Part shown: piece by piece, positions 33,011-43,111 of the stretch
Position numbering within the stretch: position 1 is the first letter of the stretch
Layout of the letters: every line of letters begins with the position of its first letter
From: Catenovulum sediminis
GTDB lineage: Bacteria > Pseudomonadota > Gammaproteobacteria > Enterobacterales > Alteromonadaceae
Assembly (NCBI RefSeq): GCF_007289895.1
Contig: NZ_CP041660.1
Span: forward strand, 930,001-994,000
Length of the DNA: 64,000 bases
Direction of reading: 5' to 3'
Notes under the pieces: generated by a model
Told to the model about the DNA's origin: nothing
Databases searched by the model: none
What the model saw: the letters and a program-made list of their open reading frames with translations, nothing else
Made by a program: the position numbers and the translations under genes

Positions 33011-35213
33011 AAATGGCTCGGCGACGCCACAAAAATAATGTGAATATTGCAATGAAGTACAAAGCTAGAGTACTTGGTTCAGGCACTGCAGTGGGTCGAC
33101 TTGAAGGATTGGAGTCACCATCAGATGAACCTGAATCATCGACAAAATTCAACGCAAACGACCAGCCCTCGCTTAAGGTCGTGATACTTATATTCATACC
33201 ATCGCTTAAACCATTAAACCAGTCAGTAATCGCCAATGGCGCACCATCAGCATCTGCGACATTGCCGGTAACCGCAAAGAAGTCAAACGACGTACCACTC
33301 AAATCATCCCAACTTAGGCCATCGAGCAAATTAAAGCTAAGACTTATCGGATTAAACAAAGTCAGATCACCGTCGATAAAAATACTATCAAATAATAAGC
33401 TGCCATCCGAGGCACGACCAAATTCAATGTTTAAAACAACGTCATCCCAAATGCTGTCAGTGAAACTTAATTGCCCCGGACTATTACCCGGATTAATTGT
33501 AATATCATTTAAGTAGGTGTCACCGACAAAACCACCTGAGCCAGATAGGTTACCCGATAACGTTAACACCTCCTCTGGGCTAATATGGATAATCCCACTA
33601 TTGTGAAGGGTACCATCTAACAAAGAAGACCCAGCATACTCAATGGTACCGGTATTATTAACGACGCCGCCTGTATTGTTGATACTCGCATTGACATTTA
33701 CGTGAATCGTACCTTGGTTATCCAATATGCCATTATTGTTAAGAGCATCGGCATTCGTTAGCGTACCGTTGTTCGTCAAAGTACCACTGTTGGTTATAGT
33801 CTTGCTACTGAGGTCGCCGTTATTTACTAAGATACCGCTGTTGGCAATTTCGTTGACAATAGGGACACCGAAACTCACGTACGGGTTATCCAAGGTACCG
33901 TTATTTACAAAAGCACCCGTGTTTACTATATTGCCAGTGTTGATAAAGCGACCATCATTAATAAAATTACCTTGATTGGTTACAGTCCCATCATTATGGT
34001 ATTCTGAAAATAGGCCAACGGTCATATCACCCTTGTTATCGGTCTCGCCTAAATTACTCACAATACCTTCAGCGTAATGCATCGTCCCTTCGTTGTTAAA
34101 CGTTTTATCGTTTGCAAAATGGAAGGCTTGACTTACAATACGCCCATAATTAGTTAGGGTATTTTCGTTATAAAATTCGCCTGTAAGGCCTGAACCGATA
34201 TTGATATCACCATGGTTTTCGATTGTATCACTATTAATAATCAGGGCGTTTGTATTCCAATTTAAAACACCATCACTTGTATTAATTAAAATACCCGCGT
34301 TGTCTAACCTCGCGATAGAGAGATACTCTTCATCTTCATTAAAGCTAAATGAGCCACTATTAGTTATGGTGCCATAATTGGTCAGAGTGTTACCACTGAG
34401 TAAGATACCATCGTTAGTTATGGTGCTATAATTGGTCAGAGTGTTTCCACTGAGTAAGATACCATCGTTAGTTATGGTTCCACTATTGGTAAAAGCATCA
34501 GTATTCGTTAACGTACCGCTGTTTGTCAGCGCCCCAATGTTAGTTATAGTCGTGCTACTGAGGTTGTCGTTATTGACTAAGATGCCGCTGTTAGCAATGT
34601 CGTTGACAGTAGGGACACCATAACTCAAGTACGGGTAACCCAATATACCATTATTTATAAAAGCACCTGTATTTGCTATGTTGCCAGTGTTGAAAAAGTG
34701 ACCATCATTCATAAAATTACCCTGATTGGTTACAGTCCCCTCATTATGGTATTCTGAAAAGAAGCTAACGGTCATATCCCCCTTGTTATTAGTCTCACCT
34801 AAATTGCTCACAACCCCTCCAGCGTAATTCATCGTCCCTTCGTTGATAAACGTTTTATCATTTTCAAAATAGAAGGCTTGACTAACGATACGCCCATAAT
34901 TAATTAGGGTATTTTCGTTGTAAAATTCGCCTGTAAAGCCTGAACCGATATTGATATCACCGTCACTTGTATTGGTAACAGTCCCCCTATTGTATAGTTG
35001 ACCAAAGATATCGAGTGCTGTCGCGTTACTCCTGCACTCACTCGCACTTATAGTATATGTTCCAATTAGTGGAGAAGGAATTGGCTCACAAGTTGGCGTG
35101 GCGAACACAGTTTGGGTATTAAAAAAAACAAACGCGAATAGTATTGAACACAAAAAACTAGAGTGGTTAGAGTTTTTTAAGGGTTGGTTTAGAGGCGAAT
35201 CGGGGTTTATCAT
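33009..35213 (-). CDS. PEP-CTERM sorted repeat protein
   Basis: 734 residues from ATG 35213; the frame extends 12 codons upstream to a TTG without a better ribosome site. A signal peptide is followed by degenerate NxGTxTN-type repeats that look like a beta-solenoid, then a non-repetitive domain starting at INPGNSPGQLSF. The C-terminus has VPEPSTLAL, a hydrophobic helix and RRR, the PEP-CTERM/exosortase sorting signal. A 250-residue unit is duplicated: the block starting GDINIGSG recurs exactly 250 residues later. Inside it a 19-residue unit (TNDGILLSGNTLTNY) is doubled. Such proteins are processed by exosortase and exported to the surface or exopolysaccharide matrix. No exosortase gene is in the window. 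Specific role unknown; adhesion or matrix structure is a guess. Confidence 0.88.
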   Translation of the reverse strand: MINPDSPLNQPLKNSNHSSFLCSILFAFVFFNTQTVFATPTCEPIPSPLIGTYTISASECRSNATALDIFGQLYNRGTVTNTSDGDINIGSGFTGEFYNENTLINYGRIVSQAFYFENDKTFINEGTMNYAGGVVSNLGETNNKGDMTVSFFSEYHNEGTVTNQGNFMNDGHFFNTGNIANTGAFINNGILGYPYLSYGVPTVNDIANSGILVNNDNLSSTTITNIGALTNSGTLTNTDAFTNSGTITNDGILLSGNTLTNYSTITNDGILLSGNTLTNYGTITNSGSFSFNEDEEYLSIARLDNAGILINTSDGVLNWNTNALIINSDTIENHGDINIGSGLTGEFYNENTLTNYGRIVSQAFHFANDKTFNNEGTMHYAEGIVSNLGETDNKGDMTVGLFSEYHNDGTVTNQGNFINDGRFINTGNIVNTGAFVNNGTLDNPYVSFGVPIVNEIANSGILVNNGDLSSKTITNSGTLTNNGTLTNADALNNNGILDNQGTIHVNVNASINNTGGVVNNTGTIEYAGSSLLDGTLHNSGIIHISPEEVLTLSGNLSGSGGFVGDTYLNDITINPGNSPGQLSFTDSIWDDVVLNIEFGRASDGSLLFDSIFIDGDLTLFNPISLSFNLLDGLSWDDLSGTSFDFFAVTGNVADADGAPLAITDWFNGLSDGMNISITTLSEGWSFALNFVDDSGSSDGDSNPSSRPTAVPEPSTLALYFIAIFTLFLWRRRAI

Positions 35214-35713
35214 TAGAATTAGCAATCCTGCTTTTGAAAAATTTAACAAACAAAAGTCAAAGCAAAAAAAGGGCCACTTAATTTTTTATTATATTTTTCA
35301 GTTACATGGAGTTACTTATTGATATCCCCGCGTTTTAATGTAAAAAAAGCTGACAGTTTTATGTGTAATGGTCAAAGAGTAATATAAAACGCTAAGCAAC
35401 TTTTCAATTCAATGTATTTTGGGTATCGATTGGTAAATAGAGGCCTAACGATATTTAAACCACTTGATGCTCTGGTTTATATGACATTGAGAAAAGAGTT
35501 TATGACTTTAAATGCTCAAATTGACTGGTGTGACGAATATTTAAACAAGCTTCAAACGAAACAGGTTCATATTATAACTTCAGCTCAATTGCTGGGGTGG
35601 CACAGGACTTAACCGTTAAATTAAGAAAAATTGATAGATTATTTTCAGTTACTAAGATTTAATCTTAGTTTCTTTAATTAGATGATTTTTATCAAAATTT
35701 TTTTGTTTGAATA
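35214..35713. other. gene-poor region upstream of the PEP-CTERM gene
   Basis: This AT-rich 500-base stretch holds the PEP-CTERM promoter region. A 66-codon open frame at 35412-35612 (plus) has an ATG but no clear ribosome binding site and no recognisable domain, so it is not called as a gene. Confidence 0.5.
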
Positions 35714-35800
35714 TGGTGCCTAGGGACGGACTCGAACCGTCACGGATGTTACTCCGGCGGATTTTGAATCCGCTGCGTCTACCAATTTCGCCACCCAGGC
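35714..35800 (-). tRNA. tRNA-Leu (anticodon CAA)
   Basis: Read on the minus strand, a complete 87-base class II tRNA: acceptor GCCTGGG pairs with CCTAGGC (one G-U), D-loop has the AAATTGGTAGACGC form, the anticodon arm GCGGA-TTCAAAA-TCCGC gives CAA, a variable arm follows, the T-arm is ACGGTTCGAGTCCGT, and the 3' CCA is encoded. It decodes UUG leucine. Confidence 0.96.
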
Positions 35801-35985
35801 ACTGGGGAGATAACTCGAAAGAGTGACGCGCATTATACAAAGCTAAGTGTTTCTGGCAAGTAGTTTTTTTAATTTTTATGTTTGTTTGATTAAATTTCAT
35901 GCAAGCTTATATTAAATTGCAGTATGCGTGATAAACCGTATTATATATGGCCTTATTCGCAGCTTGTTTTTAGTAAGTATATTTT

Positions 35986-36513
35986 ATGTCTTCGCAATCA
36001 AATCATGTTCATGCCCCTTCTACTTCTCCAATTACAAAGCGAGCTGGTTTTGTTCGCCGTTTAGGTGCTTGGGTATATGATGCATTAATTATTACCGCCT
36101 TGATGTTGCTGGCTTCGTCTTTAGCTTTGGCTTTTATTTATGCTTTAAATGCGATGCAGTTGATTGAACTGCCAATGGGTATGGATGTGTCTGAGTATGC
36201 ACGAACGAACTGGCTTTATCGTTTTTATTTAATATTCTGCTTTTTTGGATTTTATATTTGGTTTTGGCGCCGTGGTGGTCAAACCGCTGGAATGAAAACC
36301 TGGCGTTTGCAGTTGCGCAGTTTAGATGGTGACAAATTAACGCATTTGCAATGTGTTTTACGCTTGCTCTTTTCTTTGTTTGGTTTGAGTAATCTGTGGG
36401 TTATTTTTCCGTGGAGTAAAAAACGCGCTTTGCACGATATTATGTCTGGTACCGAGGTTGTTGTTTTAAGTAAAGAAGAGAACAAGCACGTTAATTGGAA
36501 AGGTTATATGTGA
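35986..36513 (+). CDS. RDD-family membrane protein
   Basis: 175 residues. The RDD signature is recognisable as RAGFVRRLGAWVYDALII near residue 20, where R, D and D of the family appear partly as R..D. Three hydrophobic segments are visible (about 35-58, 80-100, 128-145). GGQTAGMKTWRLQL and the C-terminal KKRALHDIMSGTEVV are standard for the family. Function is not known in general; some members are linked to ion exchange or stress. It is monocistronic and immediately precedes a long satellite array, the first repeat beginning 17 bases after its stop codon. Confidence 0.9.
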   Translation: MSSQSNHVHAPSTSPITKRAGFVRRLGAWVYDALIITALMLLASSLALAFIYALNAMQLIELPMGMDVSEYARTNWLYRFYLIFCFFGFYIWFWRRGGQTAGMKTWRLQLRSLDGDKLTHLQCVLRLLFSLFGLSNLWVIFPWSKKRALHDIMSGTEVVVLSKEENKHVNWKGYM

Positions 36514-36530
36514 CTTGAGCGACGAGCAAA

Positions 36531-36607
36531 AAGTTTCAAGTTTCAAGTTTCAAGTTTCAAGTTTCAAGTTTCAAGTTTCAAGTTTCAAGTTTCAAGTTTC
36601 AAGTTCA
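36531..36607. repeat. AAGTTTC heptanucleotide array
   Basis: Ten perfect head-to-tail copies of AAGTTTC and a partial eleventh. It flanks the left side of the 116-bp satellite; a related GAGTTTC array flanks the right side. Confidence 0.97.
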
Positions 36608-36612
36608 TTGTA

Positions 36613-37163
36613 GGGTGTTCCTTTAGGGTGACAATTTTATTTCTACATTTGTGCTCCCTGCTTTTGTCGGACTAAAGTCCCGACCTACATTTTAGTTGCG
36701 AGCGACGAGTTGAGAGCATCGAGCTTGGGGGTGTTCCTTTGGGGTGGCGGTTTTATTTCTATATTTGTGCTTCCTGCTTGTGTCGGACTAAAGTCCCGAC
36801 CTACATTTTAGTTGCGAGCGACGAGTTGAGAGCATCGAGCTTGGGGGTGTTCCTTTGGGGTGGCGGTTTTATTTCTATATTTGTGCTTCCTGCTTGTGTC
36901 GGACTAAAGTCCCGACCTACATTTTAGTTGCGAGCGACGAGTTGAGAGCATCGAGCTTGGGGGTGTTCCTTTGGGGTGGCGGTTTTATTTCTATATTTGT
37001 GCTTCCTGCTTGTGTCGGACTAAAGTCCCGACCTACATTTTAGTTGCGAGCGACGAGTTGAGAGCATCGAGCTTGGGGGTGTTCCTTTGGGGTGGCGGTT
37101 TTATTTCTATATTTGTGCTTCCTGCTTGTGTCGGACTAAAGTCCCGACCTACATTTTAGCTGC
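36613..37163. repeat. 116-bp satellite with REP-like hairpin, five units
   Basis: Units start at GTGTTC positions 36615, 36731, 36847, 36963 and 37079, exactly 116 bases apart. The first differs at several positions, units two to four appear near-identical and the fifth is cut short at its end. Each contains GTCGGACTAAAGTCCCGAC, an imperfect hairpin; on the minus strand it is preceded by GTAG, as in REP elements moved by RAYT transposases. Between hairpins lies GAGCGACGAGTTGAGAGCATCGAG. Each unit also opens a meaningless 62-codon frame. Confidence 0.95.
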
Positions 37164-37230
37164 GAGTTTCAAGTTTCGAGTTTCGAGTTTCGAGTTTCGA
37201 GTTTCGAGTTTCGAGTTTCGAGTTTCGAGT
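37164..37230. repeat. GAGTTTC heptanucleotide array
   Basis: About nine copies of GAGTTTC, the second being AAGTTTC, and a partial last copy. It is the right-hand partner of the AAGTTTC array at 36531. Confidence 0.96.
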
Positions 37231-37478
37231 GATGCTGACCTCTAGATCACCCAATTAGTACTACTATTTTACAGTTTTTATCTATAAGGCCTATTTTATT
37301 GCTTAAAAAACCGTTATATTTACATTTAGTAATACCATAAACATAATATTAACCATTGTTTATTCGTATTATCTTGTTAACGAATAGGCGTTCGTTCATT
37401 GGACTTAACGCTTTTAGATAGTTTGGCGCCTGCGGCGTCAATAAGCAGCAATACTTATGACGAGAGGTTTGGCCTTTT

Positions 37479-39059
37479 ATGTATTTATCAACAATTGACG
37501 TAGCGATATTTGCTATGTATATCGTTTTTATCATTTCGCTGGCTTCGTGGGTTTCCCGTGAAAAGCCCGGCCATGATAAAAACGCTTCAGATTATTTCCT
37601 TGCAAGTAAATCACTGCCTTGGTGGGCTGTTGGTGGCTCGTTAATCGCATCTAATATATCGGCCGAACAAATCGTTGGTATGACGGGTGCAGGTTACGAC
37701 ATTGGTCTTTCAATTGCAGCTTATGAGCTCATTGCTGCCGCGTCACTCATCATCATTGCGAAATGGATTCTACCGATTTATCTGCACCAAAATATCTACA
37801 CCATGCCGCAATTTCTTGAGCACAGATATAGCACGAACGTACGAACCGTACTGGCTATTTTCTGGTTAGGCATTTATATATTTGTAAACTTAACGTCAGT
37901 GCTGTGGTTGGGTGCATTAGCCATGAATACAGTGGCAGATGTAAACATTATTTACGGCTTGATATTTTTGGGCGTTTTGTCGGTTGCCTACTCTCTATAT
38001 GGTGGTCTAAAAGCGGTTGCTTTAACCGATATTGTGCAAGTTGTTCTATTGGTCATTGGTGGCATAGTCACCTTATATGTGGCACTGGAAGCAATAGGTA
38101 TTCAGTTTGTTGCGCCAACAGCTGGTGCAAGCGAAGGGATGGATTATCTGTTTAATCACGCGAACGATAAGTTTGATTTACTCTTAGAAGAAGACCAACA
38201 CGGCTACGATCAATTACCTGGCATCTGGATGTTATTGGGTGGTCAGTGGATAGTCAACATGGCATATTGGGGTTTCAACCAATATATTATTCAACGCGCA
38301 TTGGCAGCTAAAAGTTTACAAGAAGCACAAAAAGGTATTTGTTTTGCGGCCTATATGAAGCTTTTTATGCCGATAATTGTGGTTATTCCGGGTATCGCCG
38401 CTTTCTTATTGTCACCTGAAATTGCAGATACGCCTGATAAAGCATATCCAGAGCTGTTAAAACTGGTACCTGAAGGTTTCCGCGGTCTGGCGTTTGCTGC
38501 TCTAGTGGCTGCTATCGTATCTTCGATTGCCTCTATGTGTAACAGTATTTCAACCATCTTTACGATGGATATTTATAGCCACTTTAAGAAAAATCAGTCG
38601 CAGCAGCAATTGGTAAAAGTGGGTCGTATCACGGTATTTGTATCACTTATATTAGCCATGTTGACGGCTCAGCCTTTGTTGGCCAGTTCTAAACAGGCAT
38701 TCCAATATATTCAGGAATATACCGGCTTTTTTACACCGGGTATTTTACTTATCTTCTTATTAGGTATGTTTTGGAAAAAAGCCAATGTTTATTCAGCTTT
38801 GATTGCCGCAATAGGTTCGTTTGCTCTGTCGATATTGTTAAAAGTGCTGGCCCCTGAAATACCTTTCTTAAATCGTATGGCGATTATTTTTGTGATTTGT
38901 TTAATCTTGTCTGTACTGGTAACCGTACTAATGGGTAATAAAGACGATCCGAAGGCATTAGATTTAGAAGGCATAGATATGGCGACAACGCCCAGCTTCC
39001 GTATTGCGGGGTTAGGTGTGTTCTTAATTTTAATTGGTTTATATGTCACGCTTGGATAA
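37479..39059 (+). CDS. sodium/solute symporter, SSS (SGLT) family
   Basis: 526 residues with about 14 predicted membrane segments. SSS-family marks are ASDYFLASKSLPWWAVGGSLIASNISAEQIVGMTGAGYDIG (start of TM1-2, given here as two visible blocks), AYSLYGGLKAVALTDIVQ, and GFRGLAFAALVAAIVSSIASMCNSISTIFTMDIY near residues 330-365, which holds the sodium-site Ser/Thr residues. The sugar-type vSGLT/galactose subgroup has this form. It should take up a sugar with sodium through the inner membrane. Convergent context and distance from araBDA leave the substrate open; L-arabinose or another sugar is inference. It has a terminator at 39086. Confidence 0.92.
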   Translation: MYLSTIDVAIFAMYIVFIISLASWVSREKPGHDKNASDYFLASKSLPWWAVGGSLIASNISAEQIVGMTGAGYDIGLSIAAYELIAAASLIIIAKWILPIYLHQNIYTMPQFLEHRYSTNVRTVLAIFWLGIYIFVNLTSVLWLGALAMNTVADVNIIYGLIFLGVLSVAYSLYGGLKAVALTDIVQVVLLVIGGIVTLYVALEAIGIQFVAPTAGASEGMDYLFNHANDKFDLLLEEDQHGYDQLPGIWMLLGGQWIVNMAYWGFNQYIIQRALAAKSLQEAQKGICFAAYMKLFMPIIVVIPGIAAFLLSPEIADTPDKAYPELLKLVPEGFRGLAFAALVAAIVSSIASMCNSISTIFTMDIYSHFKKNQSQQQLVKVGRITVFVSLILAMLTAQPLLASSKQAFQYIQEYTGFFTPGILLIFLLGMFWKKANVYSALIAAIGSFALSILLKVLAPEIPFLNRMAIIFVICLILSVLVTVLMGNKDDPKALDLEGIDMATTPSFRIAGLGVFLILIGLYVTLG

Positions 39060-39085
39060 AAGATAAGCAAAAAATTAAACGAATA

Positions 39086-39110
39086 ACGGCTCTTCATGGG
39101 CCGTTTTTTT
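39086..39110 (+). terminator. rho-independent terminator after the SSS symporter
   Basis: Stem ACGGC..GCCGT with a short TCTTCATGG centre, followed by seven T. It begins 27 bases after the stop codon. Confidence 0.85.
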
Positions 39111-39186
39111 CTATTCGATTTATTTACTCTTTGTTCCCTCACCCGATGATTCAGTGCTAAACATTATTCACAAGATTTTAGCGCCT

Positions 39187-40110
39187 TTACTCTCGCAACA
39201 ACTCACTGACTGAAAAGTTGTACTGTGTATAACCTGAATCAAGGTTTTTAATATAGGGATTTTCTAGCTGAATGATACGACGGCCGGACAATTGGGCAGT
39301 CTCAATACTGGGTAAATAATAAGTTTTCCAAAGTTCAACAAAACTGCCATCAGCAAAAGCACGTTTTAATCCCAATTCCACTCTTTTAGCTTGTTCTGTA
39401 TTACTTTTTGCTGTCATAAAAAATCGGGGCAACGGATATTGCAACAAAATATTAGGCTCAACGATTAAATTTGGGTGCTGTTGCTGAAAATTGTGTAACT
39501 CTTCTTCTACTTCATTAATACCGCGAAAAAACAAATCAGCCCGTTTGCGCGAGATCATCTCAAACATATTGTCGTAACCTGAAACTTTAAAAACACTTAA
39601 CTCATTTTCTTTTAGAATATCGCTATCAAGCCAGCCTATCCCTTGAATAATAGAGTATTTTTGCAGGTCTTCTGTGGTGCGCACGTTGGCGTATTTATTT
39701 TTACTGTCGGCATGGACAAACGCGACACGAAAACCGACAATTCCGCGATCGACCGGGATTTGTATGGCCAGAAAACGTTTTGTCATTTCATCGGTTGCTG
39801 AAAATTTAAAGAAAAAATTATGATAGAATCCGGTTTCAGCCAATTTCATTAAACGCTGTAAAGTTAAACCTTTTTCGCTGGCAACCATGCGATAAGGGCC
39901 ATATTCATCAACGGTTTTATCTAATGCCAGTTTCAGTATTTTTTTGTCATATAAATTACGTGTATCTGTACTACTCTCACTCCCCATATGCGTAAAAATG
40001 GTAACAGTTTCAACCTTAGATAGCGCACGACTGGCCGATTGGGCACTCACGGCAGATTGAAAAAATGCAGAAAATATTGAAAAAAAAGCAATTTGCAATG
40101 TTTTCATCAA
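39187..40110 (-). CDS. periplasmic substrate-binding-like protein (SBP_bac_3 type)
   Basis: 307 residues with a signal peptide (cut near VSAQSA, about 23). Later parts fit the extracellular solute-binding fold: LQRLMKLAETG, GFRVAFVHA, a hinge-like TEDLQKYSIIQGIGW, and MISRKRADLFFRGINEVEEEL, which resembles the second lobe. No membrane permease or ATPase gene is adjacent, so it is an orphan. Such orphan proteins often act as sensors or are simply paralogues of amino-acid binding proteins; the ligand is unknown. It runs convergently to the symporter upstream and divergently from the efflux gene at 40271. Confidence 0.75.
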   Translation of the reverse strand: MMKTLQIAFFSIFSAFFQSAVSAQSASRALSKVETVTIFTHMGSESSTDTRNLYDKKILKLALDKTVDEYGPYRMVASEKGLTLQRLMKLAETGFYHNFFFKFSATDEMTKRFLAIQIPVDRGIVGFRVAFVHADSKNKYANVRTTEDLQKYSIIQGIGWLDSDILKENELSVFKVSGYDNMFEMISRKRADLFFRGINEVEEELHNFQQQHPNLIVEPNILLQYPLPRFFMTAKSNTEQAKRVELGLKRAFADGSFVELWKTYYLPSIETAQLSGRRIIQLENPYIKNLDSGYTQYNFSVSELLRE

Positions 40111-40270
40111 GTTATTTAAATCGCTCTTGTTGATTAGGCAGGTTTAAAAATCTTAACATTAAGGATAGTCTATTATTTTCGATGTATAAAACTAATCACG
40201 TTATAATGTTCCTCATTCCAAAGACTTTTAAATACTCAGTAGATGATTTAAAAAGCAAAAACGGAGTCGT

Positions 40271-41446
40271 ATGACAACTCATATTTCAAAAGCGCTTACG
40301 GTTTTGCTCGCTTCTATTTTTGCGCTATCACCTTTTGCCATTGACACCTATTTACCTGCGATAACAATAATCGCACAGGATTTAAATAGTGAAGCTGAAT
40401 GGGTCAGCGTGACCGTTAGTTTATATGTTTTTGGTTTGGCTTTTGGTCAACTGATAGGTGGGCCATTATCGGATATCCATGGCCGGCGCAATATCATGTT
40501 ATTGGGGATCAGCATTTTTGCGATTTCGTCCTGCCTGATAGCCACCACACAGAATATCGAGAGTTTCTGGATTTTTAGAGTAGTGCAAGCTTTGGGTGGC
40601 GGAATATCATCTGTTTGTGTACCCGCGTTAATCAGAGACAGGGTTTCAGGTGCAGATGCCGCCAAACTTTTTGCATTGGTCGCTTTGATAATGATGATCG
40701 CACCTGCAATTGCACCCGGTATTGGTTCGTTAATTTTACAGTTTGCCAATTGGCCTGCGATTTTTATTTTTTTAGCGGTATTCGCCTTTTCAATCGCATT
40801 TGCAACCATAAAATTATTGCCGGATGTCGGAAAGTCACCCCATACAAATGTCGCCAGATCATCTTTTTTAGAGATTCTGAGCCACCGGCAAGCTATCAAG
40901 TATCTATTGGCGCAATGTTTTGGTTATTCCGTATTGATGGTGTTTTTAACCAATTCTCCGTTAATTTACATGCAATATTTTGCGTTATCGGCGAATGACT
41001 TCGCGCTGTTTTTTTCGCTAAATGTGCTGGTGATTATTATCAGCAACCGGCTGAATGCCTGGTTGTTAAATTATTATCAGCCGCATACTTTATTATGTGC
41101 ATTTTTATTAATACAGCTCAGTGGTGGCTTAATGATACTGCTATGCGCACTCTATTTTGCCAATAATATCGTTTTGGTTTTTATTGGTTTTGCGCTTGCT
41201 GTTGGTGCTATCAGCGGGATTGGCCCGAACGCGCAGGCTTGTTATTTTGACTACTTTGCTAAAAATGCAGGTTCGGCTTCTGCGGTATTTGGCTTTTCTC
41301 AGCATATGACAGGCGCGTCAGTCAGTGCATTATCTGCCGCTTTGTACAATATGACCTTATTGCCAGTGAGTATCGTCTTGGTGCTTTGCAGTAGTTGTGC
41401 TGTGATTGCGGTGAATGCGCGCCAACAAAAACGGAGCACATCATAA
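40271..41446 (+). CDS. Bcr/CflA-family multidrug efflux MFS transporter
   Basis: 391 residues with about 12 membrane segments. Motifs of the drug:H+ antiporter DHA1 Bcr/CflA group are visible: SPFAIDTYLPA in TM1, GPLSDIHGRRNIMLLG (motif A) in the TM2-3 loop, and RVVQALGGGISSVCVPALIRDR in TM4 (motif B). It would export small drugs or metabolites across the inner membrane using the proton gradient. The length is normal. No regulator is adjacent. It is convergent with araA, separated by a hairpin at 41473. Confidence 0.9.
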   Translation: MTTHISKALTVLLASIFALSPFAIDTYLPAITIIAQDLNSEAEWVSVTVSLYVFGLAFGQLIGGPLSDIHGRRNIMLLGISIFAISSCLIATTQNIESFWIFRVVQALGGGISSVCVPALIRDRVSGADAAKLFALVALIMMIAPAIAPGIGSLILQFANWPAIFIFLAVFAFSIAFATIKLLPDVGKSPHTNVARSSFLEILSHRQAIKYLLAQCFGYSVLMVFLTNSPLIYMQYFALSANDFALFFSLNVLVIIISNRLNAWLLNYYQPHTLLCAFLLIQLSGGLMILLCALYFANNIVLVFIGFALAVGAISGIGPNAQACYFDYFAKNAGSASAVFGFSQHMTGASVSALSAALYNMTLLPVSIVLVLCSSCAVIAVNARQQKRSTS

Positions 41447-41467
41447 TTTATTAAGTTCGATAGTGAC

Positions 41468-41490
41468 AAAAAAGCCGGCTTTCGCCGGCT
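41468..41490 (-). terminator. rho-independent terminator of the ara operon
   Basis: Stem AGCCGG/CCGGCT around CTTTCG at 41473-41490; on the minus strand six T follow (41473-41468). It lies 44 bases after the araA stop and also separates the convergent efflux gene. Confidence 0.88.
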
Positions 41491-41533
41491 AAAAATACAC
41501 ATGGGAATGTGATTTAAGACTTACATAAACAAC

Positions 41534-43036
41534 TTATAAACCTTGTGATAATGCATAATATGCTGCGTTTTGGCGCAATTCATTTTTGAACTGACGGATA
41601 TTTGTACTGTCATCAATTACCACAAGCTCTACACCTGCCATTTCTGCATAATCCGCAATGTTATCCGTGGTAATCGCCTGACTATACGCCGTGTGGTGCG
41701 CACCACCCGCATGGATCCACGCCGCAGCGGCAACGGACAGATTCGGCTTTGGCTCCCAAAGCGCAGATGCAACTGGTAAATACGGTGTATTTTCTGGTAG
41801 ATCAACCGCGTTCACTTCATTGACAATAATGCGGAATCGATTACCCATATCTATGGGTGAGACATTGATTGCAGGGCCGGCTTTACCGGCAAATAATAAT
41901 CTTGCTACGTCACATTTCATGCCAATGGTATGGCGATGCACTTCGAGTTTAGGTTTAGCGTTTGCTATCGATGGACACACCTCTAACATATGTGCGCCTA
42001 AAACTTGATCTTTTGTGCCAAAGTTATAGGTGTAGTCTTCCATAAATGATGTGCCGCCACTTATGCCTTGTGACATGACTTTCATAATGCGCACCATGGC
42101 AGACGTTTTCCAGTCACCTTCGCCGCCGTAACCATAACCCTGAGACATTAATCTTTGTGTTGCTAACCCCGGTAATCCGGTTAAACCCGTTAAGTTTTCA
42201 AAACAGTTGGTAAAACCACCAAATCCGCCATCTCGTAAAAACTTAGCCATACCCAGTTCTAGTTTGGCTTCATTTTTCAGCATATTTAATTGATATTCAT
42301 CTTTAAATAAGCTTTCAGCTATCTCGTAGTCATGCGCGTAGAGGTCAATTTGTGCCGCGACATCGGCCTCTGATACCTCATTCACAACAGCACTTAAATC
42401 ACCCAATCCGTATGCATGTACCTGATAACCAAATTGAATTTGCGCAGCAACTTTATCCCCTTCAGTCACGGCAACCTGACGCATATTGTCACCAAAACGC
42501 GCAATTTTTAAATTTTGGCTTTCATTCCAGCCAATCGCCGCTCGGCACCAATCATCTATTTGTTGTTGTACATCCGCATTTTGCCAATAGCCAACAACCA
42601 CTTTGCGCTCTTTACGCATTCGTGTGCCGATATAGCCAAATTCACGACATCCGTGCGCACTTTGGTGCGTATTCATATAGTTCATGTCAATCTCACCCCA
42701 AGGCAAAGCCGCATTAAACTGGGTGTGCAAGTGCATAAACGGCTTTTGTAGTTCGTTTAAACCTTGTATCCACATTTTTGCAGGTGAGAAGGTATGCATC
42801 CACAAAATTAAACCAACACAGTTTTTGTCCGCATTGGCAGCCTGACATACTGCGTGAATTTCTTCTGGTGATTTCACCGTGGGTTTGTTGACGATATTGA
42901 CACAAACCTTATCAGATTGATTAAAGCCAGCTGAGATTTGATCGCTGTCTTTAGCGACTTGTTCTAATACTTTTGGACCATATAAGTGTTGTGAGCCTGT
43001 CACAAACCACACTTCTTTTTGACCGAATACGCTCAT
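41534..43036 (-). CDS. araA: L-arabinose isomerase
   Basis: 500 residues, exactly the length of the E. coli enzyme. The catalytic residues are in place: Glu306 in [10 protein letters not shown], Glu333 in [10 protein letters not shown], and His349 in [10 protein letters not shown]; another His is near 449 in GGAHHTAY. It converts L-arabinose to L-ribulose with a divalent metal in the cytoplasm. It is the last gene of araB-araD-araA and is followed by a terminator. A gap of about 120 bases with 16-bp repeats separates it from araD. Confidence 0.98.
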   Translation of the reverse strand: MSVFGQKEVWFVTGSQHLYGPKVLEQVAKDSDQISAGFNQSDKVCVNIVNKPTVKSPEEIHAVCQAANADKNCVGLILWMHTFSPAKMWIQGLNELQKPFMHLHTQFNAALPWGEIDMNYMNTHQSAHGCREFGYIGTRMRKERKVVVGYWQNADVQQQIDDWCRAAIGWNESQNLKIARFGDNMRQVAVTEGDKVAAQIQFGYQVHAYGLGDLSAVVNEVSEADVAAQIDLYAHDYEIAESLFKDEYQLNMLKNEAKLELGMAKFLRDGGFGGFTNCFENLTGLTGLPGLATQRLMSQGYGYGGEGDWKTSAMVRIMKVMSQGISGGTSFMEDYTYNFGTKDQVLGAHMLEVCPSIANAKPKLEVHRHTIGMKCDVARLLFAGKAGPAINVSPIDMGNRFRIIVNEVNAVDLPENTPYLPVASALWEPKPNLSVAAAAWIHAGGAHHTAYSQAITTDNIADYAEMAGVELVVIDDSTNIRQFKNELRQNAAYYALSQGL

Positions 43037-43111
43037 GAGTTTTCACCTTTAATTAATGCTTTAATCTGTATTTATCAGATTGAATGCTGGTTTTTATTTG
43101 CCCAGCCTGTT

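Noticed and set aside
33013-33516. 167-codon plus-strand frame
   Set aside because: It is antisense to the PEP-CTERM gene, which has a sound signal peptide and sorting tail.
35412-35612. 66-codon plus-strand frame
   Set aside because: No ribosome binding site or domain; AT-rich intergenic context. It might be a real small gene, but nothing supports it.
36739-37159. three identical 62-codon frames
   Set aside because: They arise from the 116-bp satellite units and have no ribosome site or protein logic.
36531-37230. possible CRISPR array
   Set aside because: The repeats are contiguous or have identical intervening sequence; there are no unique spacers and no cas genes.
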